Source of the DNA: Qipengyuania profundimaris
Lineage (GTDB): Bacteria > Pseudomonadota > Alphaproteobacteria > Sphingomonadales > Sphingomonadaceae
Length of the DNA: 64,000 nt
NCBI RefSeq assembly: GCF_030717945.1
Contig: NZ_JAVAIM010000001.1
Location: 929,131-993,130, forward strand
Direction: 5' to 3'
In this document: piece after piece, positions 24,506 to 32,869 of the stretch
Layout: the number at the start of each line of letters is the position of its first letter
Numbering within the stretch: the stretch's first letter is position 1
Notes under the pieces: model-generated
Databases searched by the model: none
Told to the model about the DNA's origin: nothing
Seen by the model: only the letters and a program-made list of their open reading frames with translations
Program-made: the position numbers and the translations under genes

Positions 24506-24997
24506 TCAGTCGCCGCGCAAGTGCCGCTTCATACGCTCGCGATTGCGCTTTGCCGCGGTTTGCGTCTCGAGCAGGAAACTGGCGAGGCCCGCAACGAGCA
24601 GGCCCATCGTTACGATCCACGTAAAGGCCACTATCGTCCCCAGGGGCGCATAGACGAAGGCGCTGACGAACAGCAGCGCGATCACGATGCTGATGGTTAG
24701 GGCCGAGGCGGTGCTGAGCATCACGGCGCGCTGGGCGAGGATGCGGCGCCTTTCGAGCGCGGGCAATTCGTCGAGCAGGATACCAGCACGACCTTCCTCG
24801 TCGGCGGCCACGATCTTCTCGATCTTGTTGGCGACCCAGATCAGCCGGTTCGTCATCACGTTCATGATGGCCCCGATGCCGGCGAGCAGGAAGGCTGGGG
24901 CGAGGCTAAGCTGTACCACCTGCTGCACCCGCAGCGTGGAGCTGGTCCGTTCGATCAGTTCGAGCCCGGGCAGGCTGGCTAGCAGGTCGAGCAGCAT
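24506..24997 (-). CDS. DUF2721-family membrane protein
   Basis: A 163-residue membrane protein. The DUF2721 pattern is visible: a membrane helix LAPAFLLAGIGAIMNVMTNRL, then WVANKIEKI, a charged segment ending ELPALERRRILAQRAVMLSTA, and two further helices (ISIVIALLFVSAFVYAPLG and FTWIVTMGLLVAGLASFLL). Function unknown. ATG at 24997 overlaps by one base the stop of der (TAATG), so it is the second gene of a der operon. Confidence 0.8.
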   Translation of the reverse strand: MLLDLLASLPGLELIERTSSTLRVQQVVQLSLAPAFLLAGIGAIMNVMTNRLIWVANKIEKIVAADEEGRAGILLDELPALERRRILAQRAVMLSTASALTISIVIALLFVSAFVYAPLGTIVAFTWIVTMGLLVAGLASFLLETQTAAKRNRERMKRHLRGD

Positions 24998-26430
24998 TAC
25001 CGCTCCCCGCTGTAGTTTCCGCCCCCGCCCTTGTTGGCGTTGTAGGGATTTTTCGGGCTCTTCAGCACCACGCGCACCGGCACGGCCTCGAAGCCGAGCT
25101 TGTCGCGAATTCCGTTGATCAGATAGCGCTCGTAGCTCTTGGGAAGCGCTTCCAGCCGCGTGCCGAACACGACGAACCGCGGCGGCCGGATGCTCGCCTG
25201 CGTGATGTAGCGCAGCTTGATCCGCCGACCCTTGGGCGCAGGCGGCGGGTTGGCTTCGAGCGCATCGTCGAACCAGCGGTTGAGCGCGGCAGTCGGGACA
25301 CGGCGGCTCCATGCCTCGCGAAGTTCGAACGCCGCGCCGAGCATCTGGTCGAGCCCCTTGCCGGTCTTCGCGCTGACCGCGAACAAGGGCACGCCGCGCA
25401 CCTGCGCCAACCCTTCGTTCAGCGCCTCGCGAATGCCGTTGAACAGGCTGCTGGCGTTATCCGCCACATCCCATTTGTTGATCGCAATCATCAGCGCGCG
25501 GCCTTCCTCGAGCACGAGGTTGGCGATCTTGAGGTCCTGCGCTTCCAGCCCGCGCGTCGCATCGAGCAACAGTACGACGACTTCGGCGAAATCCACCGCG
25601 CGGCGGGCATCGGCAACCGACAGCTTCTCCAGCTTGTCCGTGACCTGCGCCTTCTTGCGCATGCCGGCGGTGTCGATCAGCTTGATCTCGCGCGGCTCGC
25701 CGGTCTTCGGATCGGTCCATTCCCAGTCGATCGCGATGGAATCGCGCGTAATCCCGGCTTCCGGACCGGTCAGCAGGCGGTCTTCGCCCAGCAGCCGGTT
25801 AATCAGCGTGGATTTGCCCGCATTGGGGCGACCGACGATGGCGAGTTGGAGTGGTCCGGCGAGGAGCGCCTCCTCGTCTTCCTCGTCGATCTCGGCTTCG
25901 ATCTCCGCCGCCTCGGCCTTGGCGCCGATGATCGGCCAGAGGTGATCGAACAGGTCGGCGATGCCTTCGCCATGCTCTGCACTAACGGCGGCCGGTTCGC
26001 CGAAGCCGAGCGAGAAGCTTTCGTAGATGCCCGCGTCGCCCTGCTTACCTTCCGCCTTGTTGGCCACCAGCACCACCGGCACTTTCTGGCTGCGCAGCCA
26101 GCGGGCGATCTCCTCGTCGAGCGGGGTCAGACCGACACGCGAATCGAATACAAAAAGTGCCGCGTCTGCGCCTTCCAGGCTGACTTCGGTCTGCTTGCGC
26201 ATCCGGCCGGGCAGGCTGTCGGGATCCTCGTCTTCCCAGCCGGCGGTATCGACGATCTGGAACTCCAGCCCGGCGATCTCCGCCTCCCCGAAGCGGCGGT
26301 CACGCGTGACGCCGGGCTGGTCGTCGACCAGCGCCAGCCTCTTGCCGACAAGCCGGTTGAACAGCGTCGACTTGCCGACATTCGGGCGGCCGATGATGAT
26401 CACCGTAGGCTTGGATGGGGATGCGCGCAT
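24997..26430 (-). CDS. der: Ribosome-associated GTPase Der (EngA)
   Basis: Tandem-GTPase needed for 50S ribosome assembly. Two G domains are visible: GRPNVGKST (about 14-22) with DTAGWED and NKAEG, and GRPNAGKST (about 203-211) with DTAGMRKKAQ and INKWD. The C-terminal KH-like domain follows (IKLRYITQASIRPPRFVVFG, then KNPYN). Length 477 aa is normal. It is followed directly by a DUF2721 gene sharing one base. All motifs intact. Confidence 0.96.
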   Translation of the reverse strand: MRASPSKPTVIIIGRPNVGKSTLFNRLVGKRLALVDDQPGVTRDRRFGEAEIAGLEFQIVDTAGWEDEDPDSLPGRMRKQTEVSLEGADAALFVFDSRVGLTPLDEEIARWLRSQKVPVVLVANKAEGKQGDAGIYESFSLGFGEPAAVSAEHGEGIADLFDHLWPIIGAKAEAAEIEAEIDEEDEEALLAGPLQLAIVGRPNAGKSTLINRLLGEDRLLTGPEAGITRDSIAIDWEWTDPKTGEPREIKLIDTAGMRKKAQVTDKLEKLSVADARRAVDFAEVVVLLLDATRGLEAQDLKIANLVLEEGRALMIAINKWDVADNASSLFNGIREALNEGLAQVRGVPLFAVSAKTGKGLDQMLGAAFELREAWSRRVPTAALNRWFDDALEANPPPAPKGRRIKLRYITQASIRPPRFVVFGTRLEALPKSYERYLINGIRDKLGFEAVPVRVVLKSPKNPYNANKGGGGNYSGER

Positions 26431-26545
26431 GATGGCGCGGCAAGTGGCCCTTTAGCTGCCGCATTGCAAGCGGATGTGCGTGAGAGGGTTAAATGCCGTT
26501 AACCATGTCGGGCAGGCGTGCCGTAAGGTTAACGGGTTAGGCACC

Positions 26546-27151
26546 ATGGCCATGAAACGCGCTATTATCGCCATGGCCGCGCTCGGCCTTTCCGCTCCGA
26601 CTCTCGCCGACGACAGCCGGGATTTCCGAGTGGATAGCGACTTCTCGTCCTCGGCGAGCGAGCTTGCGCCCTACCTTCAATGCGTGCCCTATGCCCGCAA
26701 GGTCAGCGGCATCGAGATTTACGGCGATGCCCATACGTGGTGGGATCAGGCACAAGGTCGCTATGCTACCGGATCGATCCCGCGCGAAGGCGCCGTCATG
26801 GCGTTCAAGCCGCATCGCAGCATGCGCCTGGGCCATGTTGCTGCTGTCAGCAAGGTGGTGGATTCGCGCCGCGTGCTGCTCGACCATGCAAACTGGTCGC
26901 CGATCGACGGGCGGCGCGGCCAGGTCGAGAAAGACGTGCTGGCGGTCGATGTATCGCCGGCTAACGACTGGAGCGAGGTGCAGGTCTGGTATGCGCCGCT
27001 CGGCGCGGTAGGAAAGACCGCATGGCCGGTCGAAGGATTTATTTATAGCGATGGGGTCGCGCAACCGCGCGTGCAGATCGCACAATCCGAGAAGCCGGCG
27101 CGCAAGAAAACCTCGAAGCGCTTCCTCAGCGCGTTCGCCGACTTTCGCTGA
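26546..27151 (+). CDS. CHAP-domain cell-wall hydrolase
   Basis: A 201-residue exported protein, probably a peptidoglycan amidase or endopeptidase. Signal peptide AIIAMAALGLSAPTLA, then a CHAP (NlpC/P60-like) domain. The catalytic Cys is in LQCVPYARKVSGIEIYG, the His in MRLGHVAAVSKVV and the third residue probably in LDHANWSP. TWWDQAQGRYATGSIPREGAVM is typical of the family between them. ATG at 26546 has TTAGG 5 bases upstream; ATG at 26552 is an alternative. A lysine-rich tail (KPARKKTSKRF) ends the protein. CHAP proteins like this are common in Sphingomonadales and act in cell separation. Confidence 0.85.
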   Translation: MAMKRAIIAMAALGLSAPTLADDSRDFRVDSDFSSSASELAPYLQCVPYARKVSGIEIYGDAHTWWDQAQGRYATGSIPREGAVMAFKPHRSMRLGHVAAVSKVVDSRRVLLDHANWSPIDGRRGQVEKDVLAVDVSPANDWSEVQVWYAPLGAVGKTAWPVEGFIYSDGVAQPRVQIAQSEKPARKKTSKRFLSAFADFR

Positions 27152-27436
27152 TTAGCCGGCCTTTGCGACCGGCGCGTCCTCGCCGAGGTCCTCGTACCAG
27201 GCTTCGACCGGGCCGTTGAGCTTGAGTGTGAGGGGATTGCCCTTGCGATCCATCGTTTTGCCGGCCTGAACGCGCACCCAGCCTTCCGATATCGAATATT
27301 CCTCGATGTCGGTGCGCTGCTTGCCTTTGAAACGAATGCCCACGCCGCGCTGCAACACTTCAGTGCTGAAATGTTCGCTCTTCGGATTGACCGAGAGGCG
27401 GTCGGGCGGGGTGTCGTTATTCGTATCTTCGCTCAT
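27152..27436 (-). CDS. DUF3297-family protein
   Basis: A 94-residue protein of a small conserved family of unknown function, recognised by PPDRLSVNPKSEHF, LQRGVGIRFKGKQRTDIEEY and SEGWVRVQAGKTMDRKGNPL. No signal peptide; probably cytoplasmic. It abuts the stop of the convergent CHAP gene with no spacer. Two tiny acidic genes lie just upstream on the same strand and may be co-transcribed. Confidence 0.85.
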   Translation of the reverse strand: MSEDTNNDTPPDRLSVNPKSEHFSTEVLQRGVGIRFKGKQRTDIEEYSISEGWVRVQAGKTMDRKGNPLTLKLNGPVEAWYEDLGEDAPVAKAG

Positions 27437-27475
27437 GCGATGCGCCGTTAATGCGCGCCGCGCCGACCCGCAAGT

Positions 27476-27655
27476 TCAATCGGGCGGCGGGGGCGTTTCG
27501 ATCGGGCCGCGACCCGGATTGTCGTAATCGGGGGACACCGGTTCCACACCGGGTGGCTCTTCCATCGGGGCCTCGTTCGGTGGGCTGTCGGGCGGCATCT
27601 CCTGCGGTGCGCCGGGATCGATCGTATCGGGCGAGGGGTCGGGCTGCGTTGCCAT
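27476..27655 (-). CDS. Tiny acidic proline-rich protein
   Basis: A 59-residue protein, easily missed because it is short. GAAGGAGA precedes its ATG at 27655, a good ribosome site. The product is almost one-third proline with many acidic residues and few hydrophobics (MATQPDPSPDTIDPGAP, then PMEEPPGVEPVSPDYDNP), so it must be disordered. It lies 12 bases after a similar acidic gene and 39 before DUF3297, all on one strand. No family recognised. Confidence 0.6.
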   Translation of the reverse strand: MATQPDPSPDTIDPGAPQEMPPDSPPNEAPMEEPPGVEPVSPDYDNPGRGPIETPPPPD

Positions 27656-27667
27656 TGTCGGTCTCCT

Positions 27668-27925
27668 TCAATCCGGCGGGAGGAGGGTTTCGGAGCGCGA
27701 GATATCCAGCCCCTGCTCGCCCTTGCCGTCGCGCCCGCCGTCCATGGCAGGCTCGAGCGCCTTTTCGGTTTCGATGTCGATTTCGTCCGGCGTTCCGCGA
27801 TGGTCGAGCGTTTCGCCTTCCGCTTCGCCATCCTCTTCCATCTCGGCAGAGGTCTTGGGCTTCACATCGGGATTGACGACCGGGGGTGTCGTCGGCGGGA
27901 CCTGAGGTGTTTCGTAGTCGGCCAT
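27668..27925 (-). CDS. Small acidic disordered protein
   Basis: An 85-residue protein starting MADYETPQVPPTTPP and continuing with acidic segments (SAEMEEDGEAEGETLDH, DEIDIETEKALEP). AAAGGAG before the ATG at 27925 supports the start; the frame is open for 22 codons upstream but without a binding site. Like its neighbour it has a Pro/Thr-rich start and strong negative charge, so it is probably disordered. It is the first of three leftward small genes ending with DUF3297. Function unknown. Confidence 0.65.
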   Translation of the reverse strand: MADYETPQVPPTTPPVVNPDVKPKTSAEMEEDGEAEGETLDHRGTPDEIDIETEKALEPAMDGGRDGKGEQGLDISRSETLLPPD

Positions 27926-28074
27926 GGGGATGGCTCCTTTCGTCTTGAACAACGGCCCGCCGCCGCTCCGCGTTCCCCCATCCGTCGCCACGCTTGCGCT
28001 TGTCGTCGCATCGCTCTAGAGGCACGCGCCTACACGTGGAGGGCCCGCCCCTTCGCGCGGCATCGTTCGGGTTA

Positions 28075-28159
28075 GCGGGCGTGGCGGAACTGGTAGACGC
28101 GCTGGTTTTAGGTACCAGTATCGAAAGATGTGGGGGTTCGAGTCCCTTCGCCCGCACCA
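28075..28159 (+). tRNA. tRNA-Leu (UAG)
   Basis: An 85-nucleotide class II tRNA. Acceptor GCGGGCG pairs with CGCCCGC, followed by ACCA. The anticodon stem CTGGT/ACCAG encloses TTTAGGT with anticodon TAG, and the variable arm is long as required for leucine. The T arm contains GTTCGAGTC. It reads CUA, and CUN by wobble. It precedes tig by about 60 bases. Confidence 0.95.
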
Positions 28160-28222
28160 GTGCCGCCGCAGCGTGAGGCCCCGTCATCACTATCGCATTT
28201 TCGAAAGTCACGAGTTTCAACC

Positions 28223-29818
28223 ATGCAGATCAAAGAAACCGCCAATGAAGGCCTGAAGCGCGCCTATGCCGTCACCATCCCGGCGAAGGACATCGACGAG
28301 CGCGTGGGCAGCGAAGTGAAGAAGATCGCCCCGCAGGTCCGCATGCCCGGTTTCCGCCCCGGCAAGGTGCCGGCGAACCTCGTGCGCAAGATGCACGGCG
28401 AACAGCTTCACGCGCAGGCGGTCAACGACATGATCCGCGAATCGGTCGACAAGGTGATGGCCGACAATAAGCTGCGCCCCGCGATGCAGCCCAAGGTCGA
28501 GTTCGGCGAAGGTTACGAGGAAGGCAAGGATGCCGAACTCACCGTCGAGCTGGAAATCCTGCCCGAGATCGAAGCGCCCGAGATCAAGGATCTCGAACTT
28601 GAGCGCCTGACCGTTCCGGTGAAGGACGAGGCGGTGGACGAAGCCGTCCAGCGCATCGCCGACCAGAACAAGAGCTACAAGGACGCCGCCAAGACCAAGA
28701 AGGCGGGCGAAGGCGACCAGCTGATCATCGATTTCGTGGGCCGCGTAGACGGCACCGAATTCGAAGGCGGCAAGGCGGAGAACACCCCGCTGGTGATCGG
28801 ATCGGGCCAGTTCATCCCCGGCTTCGAAGAACAGCTGACGGGCGTGAAGACCGGTGATGAGAAGACCATCACCGTGACCTTCCCGGACGACTATCCGGCA
28901 GAGCATCTCGCCGGCAAGGAAGCGGAATTCGACGTTACCGTGCAGCGGGTGAAGGTTGCGACCGAGACCAAGGTGGACGACGAATTCGCCAAGAACCTCG
29001 GCCTCGACAGCATCGACAAGCTGAAGGAACTGGTCCGTGGCCAGCTGGAGCAGGAAACCTCCGGCCTGACCCGCACGCAGATGAAGCGCCAGCTGCTCGA
29101 CAAGCTGGCTGCCGGTCATGATTTCGCGGTGCCGCAGGGCATGGTCGATGCGGAATTCGACCAGATTTGGGCCCAGCTCCAGCAGGAAGCCGCGCAGTCC
29201 GAGGATCCCGAAGCCATGCTGAAGGAAATCGAGGACGAGAAGGACGATTACCGCAAGATCGCCGAACGCCGCGTGCGCCTCGGCCTGCTGCTGTCGGAAA
29301 TCGGCCAGGCGAACGGCGTGGAAGTCAACGCCAACGAGATGCAGATGCTGATCCAGCAGGCTGCCCAGCAGTACCGCGCCGAAGACCGCGAGCGGTTCAT
29401 GGAATATGTCCGCACCGAGCCGATGGCCGCCGCCCAGCTGCGCGCTCCGCTCTATGAGGACAAGGTCGTCGACTTCCTGTTCGACAAGGCCGAGATCACC
29501 GACCGCGAAGTGACGCGCGAGGAACTCGAAGCCGCGATCGAGGCCGAAGACACCACCGAAGAGAAGCCGAAGAAAAAGGCTGCGGCCAAGAAGAAGGCCC
29601 CGGCGAAGAAGGCCGCTGCGAAGAAGGACGACGCCAAGTCGGACGAGAAGTCTGCCGACAAGAAGCCTGCGGCGAAGAAGGCTCCGGCCAAGAAAGCCGC
29701 TGCCAAGAAGACCGACGACAAGAAGCCCGCTGCCAAGAAGGCACCGGCCAGGAAAGCTGCCGACAAGAAGCCGGCCGCGAAGAAGGCACCGGCTAAGAAG
29801 GCTGCTGCCAAGAAGTAA
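28223..29818 (+). CDS. tig: Trigger factor with histone-H1-like tail
   Basis: Ribosome-bound chaperone and peptidyl-prolyl isomerase. The ribosome-binding loop is visible in PGFRPGKVPANLV (about 43-55). The FKBP-type domain follows with GDQLIIDFVGRVDG and PLVIGSGQFIPGFEEQL. The helical C-terminal domain runs to about 445. The last 86 residues are unusual: a repetitive Lys/Ala/Pro tract (KKAAAKKKAPAKK, KKPAAKKAPAKK) like histone H1 or bacterial AlgP-type tails. Length is 531 aa against about 430-450 for the family. A terminator follows. The tail could bind rRNA or DNA; that is inference. Confidence 0.95.
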   Translation: MQIKETANEGLKRAYAVTIPAKDIDERVGSEVKKIAPQVRMPGFRPGKVPANLVRKMHGEQLHAQAVNDMIRESVDKVMADNKLRPAMQPKVEFGEGYEEGKDAELTVELEILPEIEAPEIKDLELERLTVPVKDEAVDEAVQRIADQNKSYKDAAKTKKAGEGDQLIIDFVGRVDGTEFEGGKAENTPLVIGSGQFIPGFEEQLTGVKTGDEKTITVTFPDDYPAEHLAGKEAEFDVTVQRVKVATETKVDDEFAKNLGLDSIDKLKELVRGQLEQETSGLTRTQMKRQLLDKLAAGHDFAVPQGMVDAEFDQIWAQLQQEAAQSEDPEAMLKEIEDEKDDYRKIAERRVRLGLLLSEIGQANGVEVNANEMQMLIQQAAQQYRAEDRERFMEYVRTEPMAAAQLRAPLYEDKVVDFLFDKAEITDREVTREELEAAIEAEDTTEEKPKKKAAAKKKAPAKKAAAKKDDAKSDEKSADKKPAAKKAPAKKAAAKKTDDKKPAAKKAPARKAADKKPAAKKAPAKKAAAKK

Positions 29819-29843
29819 GCCTCACGCCAACGCATGTTTTCGC

Positions 29844-29877
29844 AAGGGGCGGCCGGATCGGATCCGGTCGCCCTTTT
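29844..29877 (+). terminator. Intrinsic terminator after tig
   Basis: A GC-rich inverted repeat with arms AAGGGGCGGCCGGATC and GATCCGGTCGCCCTT, with one wobble and one bulge, ends in TTTT at 29874-29877. It lies 26 bases after the tig stop and separates tig from the convergent antiporter gene. Confidence 0.75.
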
Positions 29878-29889
29878 GCTTGCGCGGTG

Positions 29890-31257
29890 TCAGCAGGGCT
29901 TGTCGGGCAACTCGACCGCGATCGGTTTGCCGTCGGGACTATGGCTGAGCATTTCCTCGTCCGTGCCGGTATGGATGTGCCCGCGGTGGCGCTCGATATG
30001 CGAGATCAGCGGGCCGGACACGACGCCGTGTACCAAGATCGACACGAGAATGGTGAAGCTGACGCAAGCCCATAGCAGATCGATCTGGATGAACTCCGCA
30101 TGGTTCTGGCCGTAAGCGAGGTAGTAGATCGAGCCCATCCCGCGTACGCCCAGGAACGCGATCGCCAAGGTGCCTGCCAGCGGCAGGTTGGAACGGTATT
30201 CGGCCAGCAGGCCAGATAGCGGACGGATAACGAAAATCAGGGCGAGGCAGACCAGTGCGGCAGTCCAGGTGAGCGGTTGCAGCACGCCGCTCGCGAGCAT
30301 GGCGCCGAAGCCGAACAGCACGGCGACCAGCACGATCTGCTCGATCTGGTCGATGAAGTGATGGCTGATCTTGTGATAGCGGCTGCGGTTCTCCCGCTGG
30401 CGCGCCGTGACCGCGCCGACGAAAACGGCTAGGAAGCCGTAGCCCGCGAAGATTTCCGCGAGGCCGTAGGCGAGGAGCAGCGTGCCCAGCACGATCAGCC
30501 CTTCGCTGGTCGAGTATTTTGGCTGGTCGGCGCTCTCGCTCTCCTCGTCGATCTCCTTCATCGGCGAGTCCGCCTCGCGCTCGAACACCCACCATGCGCC
30601 GAGCCGTCCGACCGCCCAGCCGACGACGCAACCGACCAGGATGCGCCAGACGAGGTCGAACCACAGCCATTCCAGCGTCCACGAGCCGAGCGTGGCCATG
30701 CCGACAGCGGCGATTGCGAGGTAAGTGAAGGGGAAGGCCAGCCCGTCGTTGAGGCCGGCCTCGACAGTCAGGCTGAAGCGCACGTCGTGCCGCTTGTTTT
30801 CGCCCGGCGGGCCGACCTGCACGCTTCGCGCCAGCACCGGATCCGTAGGCGCGAGCGCGGCACCGAGCAGGATCGCCGACGCCGGGGTCAGCCCGATAGC
30901 CCACCAGCCGAGCAGGGCGACCGCGGCGACCGTGAGCGGCATGGCAATCACCAGCAGCGGCCAGATCTGCCGCCAGTTGGCCCAGCTGACCGGCCGGTCG
31001 ATAGCGATGCCGGCCGCCATCAGCGAGGCGATGACGATGAACTCGGTCGTGTATTCGAGCGTTACGGCGTCGAAGCCGTCGTAGGTCGGATTGATGTTCG
31101 GCAGGTCGAGCGGGAGCGAGAAGATCGCGAACCCGGCAGCGACATAGACGATCGGCAGCGAGAGCCAGAATTTGGCGAGAAACCGTTCCAGCGAAACCGC
31201 CGCCATCAGCCCCAAGCCCATGACGACGAAGAGAAAGATGCGCGGTTCGTATTCCAT
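29890..31257 (-). CDS. Cation:proton antiporter (CPA1/NhaP type)
   Basis: A 455-residue inner-membrane transporter with about 12 helices. Family motifs: LLGAALAPTDPVLARSVQVG in the middle and FSLTVEAGLNDGLAFPFTYL with the ND pair of CPA1 exchangers, then FLGVRGMGSIYYLAY near the C-terminus. It probably expels Na+ or K+ in exchange for H+. A soluble charged loop (EREADSPMKEIDEESES) lies between helices. It begins 6 bases after the amidase stop on the same strand, so they may be co-transcribed. Confidence 0.87.
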   Translation of the reverse strand: MEYEPRIFLFVVMGLGLMAAVSLERFLAKFWLSLPIVYVAAGFAIFSLPLDLPNINPTYDGFDAVTLEYTTEFIVIASLMAAGIAIDRPVSWANWRQIWPLLVIAMPLTVAAVALLGWWAIGLTPASAILLGAALAPTDPVLARSVQVGPPGENKRHDVRFSLTVEAGLNDGLAFPFTYLAIAAVGMATLGSWTLEWLWFDLVWRILVGCVVGWAVGRLGAWWVFEREADSPMKEIDEESESADQPKYSTSEGLIVLGTLLLAYGLAEIFAGYGFLAVFVGAVTARQRENRSRYHKISHHFIDQIEQIVLVAVLFGFGAMLASGVLQPLTWTAALVCLALIFVIRPLSGLLAEYRSNLPLAGTLAIAFLGVRGMGSIYYLAYGQNHAEFIQIDLLWACVSFTILVSILVHGVVSGPLISHIERHRGHIHTGTDEEMLSHSPDGKPIAVELPDKPC

Positions 31258-31263
31258 CGCCTA

Positions 31264-32829
31264 TCAGTCCGCGGGCAGGGCTTCGGGTTCCCAGCGTTGG
31301 AAATTCGGCTTCGGAACTTCGGCGGTGCGCGCCCGCTCGAATGCGGCCCCGGCCTTGAGCACCGCGTGGTCCTGCCACTTCGCGCCCATGAAGCTGATCC
31401 CTACCGGCAGCCGCTCCACCGCGCCCATCGGGACCGTCAGATGCGGATAGCCTGCGATGGCCGCGAGGGAGCCCGCACCGATACTGCCATTGAAATTATC
31501 CCCGTTGACGAGGTCGCTCACCCACGCAGGCCCGCGCGTCGGCGCGACGAGCAGGCTGACGTCGTGCTCTTGCAGCAGGCGGTCGATCCCTTCCTCGCTC
31601 GCGAGGCGTAGAGACGTCGCGCGGGCTTCCTCGTAAGCCGCCTCGTCCGTAGTCTCGAGTGCGCGTTCGAACAGCGACTGCCCGAACCAGCGCATCTCGG
31701 TATCGGCATTGGCCTCGTTGAAAGCGACAAGGTCGGCAAGGCTGCGCGGGCCGTCGGTGCCCGGGCGCGAGGCGAGGTAGGCGTCCATGTCGGTGCGCAA
31801 TTCGTAGAGCAGCACGGTTAGCTCCGCGCCGAACATTTCGCCCTGCGGGTCGTATTCGATCTCGACCAGTTCCGCACCGGCGCGTCGCATGTCGTCCAGC
31901 GCCTGCTCGAACAGCGCGCGCACATCGTCGCGGCTACCGATCTGGTTGACCAGCACGCCGATCCGCACGCCTTGGAGCGAAGCGTCGCGCAGACCTTCCG
32001 AGAACGCAGACTTGCGCGCGTCCGCTTCGGCGGTGGCGGGATCGGCGGGATCGCTGCCCGTGATGGCTTCGAGTAACAGCGCTGCGTCGTATACGCTGCG
32101 CGCCATCGGGCCGGCGGTGTCCTGCGAATGGCTGATCGGCACGACATGCGTGCGGCTGACCATGCCGACCGTGGGCTTGAAGCCGACGATCCCGTTGACG
32201 CTGGCGGGGCAAGTGATCGACCCGTCGGTTTCCGTGCCGATGGCTGCCCAGGCGAATTCCGCCGCCACCGCCGCGCCACTTCCGGAGGATGAGCCGCAGG
32301 TATTGCGGTCGATCGCATGCGGATTGCGGGTCAGGCCGCCCACCGCGCTCCAGCCGCTGGTGGAATTGTCGTCGCGGATATTCGCCCACTCGGACAGGTT
32401 GGTCTTGCCCATCATGACCCCGCCGGCTGCGCGCAGGCGTGCAATCAGCGGCGCATCGCGTCCGGTCATACTCTCTGCCAAGGCAAGGCTACCGGCGGAG
32501 GTCGGCAATTCGCGTGTTTCGATATTGTCCTTCACCAGCACCGGTCGACCGGCGAGCAATGTCGGCTGAGCTCGCGCCGCCCGGGTCTGAGCTGTGATGT
32601 CGGGCGCAAAAGTGATGATCGAATTCAGCCCATTCGGCCCGTTGTCGAGATTTCGAGCGCGAATGGCATAGAGCAGCGTGCGCCGCTCCGCTTCGTTCTG
32701 CGGAGCCTCCACTCCGGGTGGTGGACCGGGCATCTCCAAGCGCACTGTCGGCTGTTCATCTGGCCCCTCCTGCGCTGCGAGCGGCGATGCGGTTGCAAGG
32801 AGAGCGAACGACAGGGCGATATGCTTCAT
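31264..32829 (-). CDS. Exported amidase-signature hydrolase
   Basis: A 521-residue amidase with a signal peptide (ALSFALLATASPLAAQ). The Ser-cisSer-Lys triad of the amidase signature family is visible: Lys in GRPVLVKDNIETRE, the glycine/serine stretch CGSSSGSGAAVAAEF, and the nucleophile in GTETDGSITCPAS. The C-terminal part has LTVPMGAVERLPVGISFMG. Being exported it probably cleaves amides in the periplasm; substrate unknown. It lies directly upstream of the antiporter and 40 bases downstream of a TonB receptor gene on the same strand. Confidence 0.87.
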   Translation of the reverse strand: MKHIALSFALLATASPLAAQEGPDEQPTVRLEMPGPPPGVEAPQNEAERRTLLYAIRARNLDNGPNGLNSIITFAPDITAQTRAARAQPTLLAGRPVLVKDNIETRELPTSAGSLALAESMTGRDAPLIARLRAAGGVMMGKTNLSEWANIRDDNSTSGWSAVGGLTRNPHAIDRNTCGSSSGSGAAVAAEFAWAAIGTETDGSITCPASVNGIVGFKPTVGMVSRTHVVPISHSQDTAGPMARSVYDAALLLEAITGSDPADPATAEADARKSAFSEGLRDASLQGVRIGVLVNQIGSRDDVRALFEQALDDMRRAGAELVEIEYDPQGEMFGAELTVLLYELRTDMDAYLASRPGTDGPRSLADLVAFNEANADTEMRWFGQSLFERALETTDEAAYEEARATSLRLASEEGIDRLLQEHDVSLLVAPTRGPAWVSDLVNGDNFNGSIGAGSLAAIAGYPHLTVPMGAVERLPVGISFMGAKWQDHAVLKAGAAFERARTAEVPKPNFQRWEPEALPAD

Positions 32830-32869
32830 CGCACCACCCTGCCACCGCCGAAGCGCAATGCAAGCGTGC

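Noticed and set aside
26488-26503. GTTAA-N6-TTAAC before the CHAP gene as a CtrA site
   Set aside because: The CtrA consensus needs seven bases between TTAA half-sites; here there are six. It remains only a short inverted repeat.
29557-29818. Repeats in the tig 3' end as a mobile or CRISPR-like array
   Set aside because: The repetition follows from Lys/Ala/Pro codons in frame with tig and has no regular spacers.
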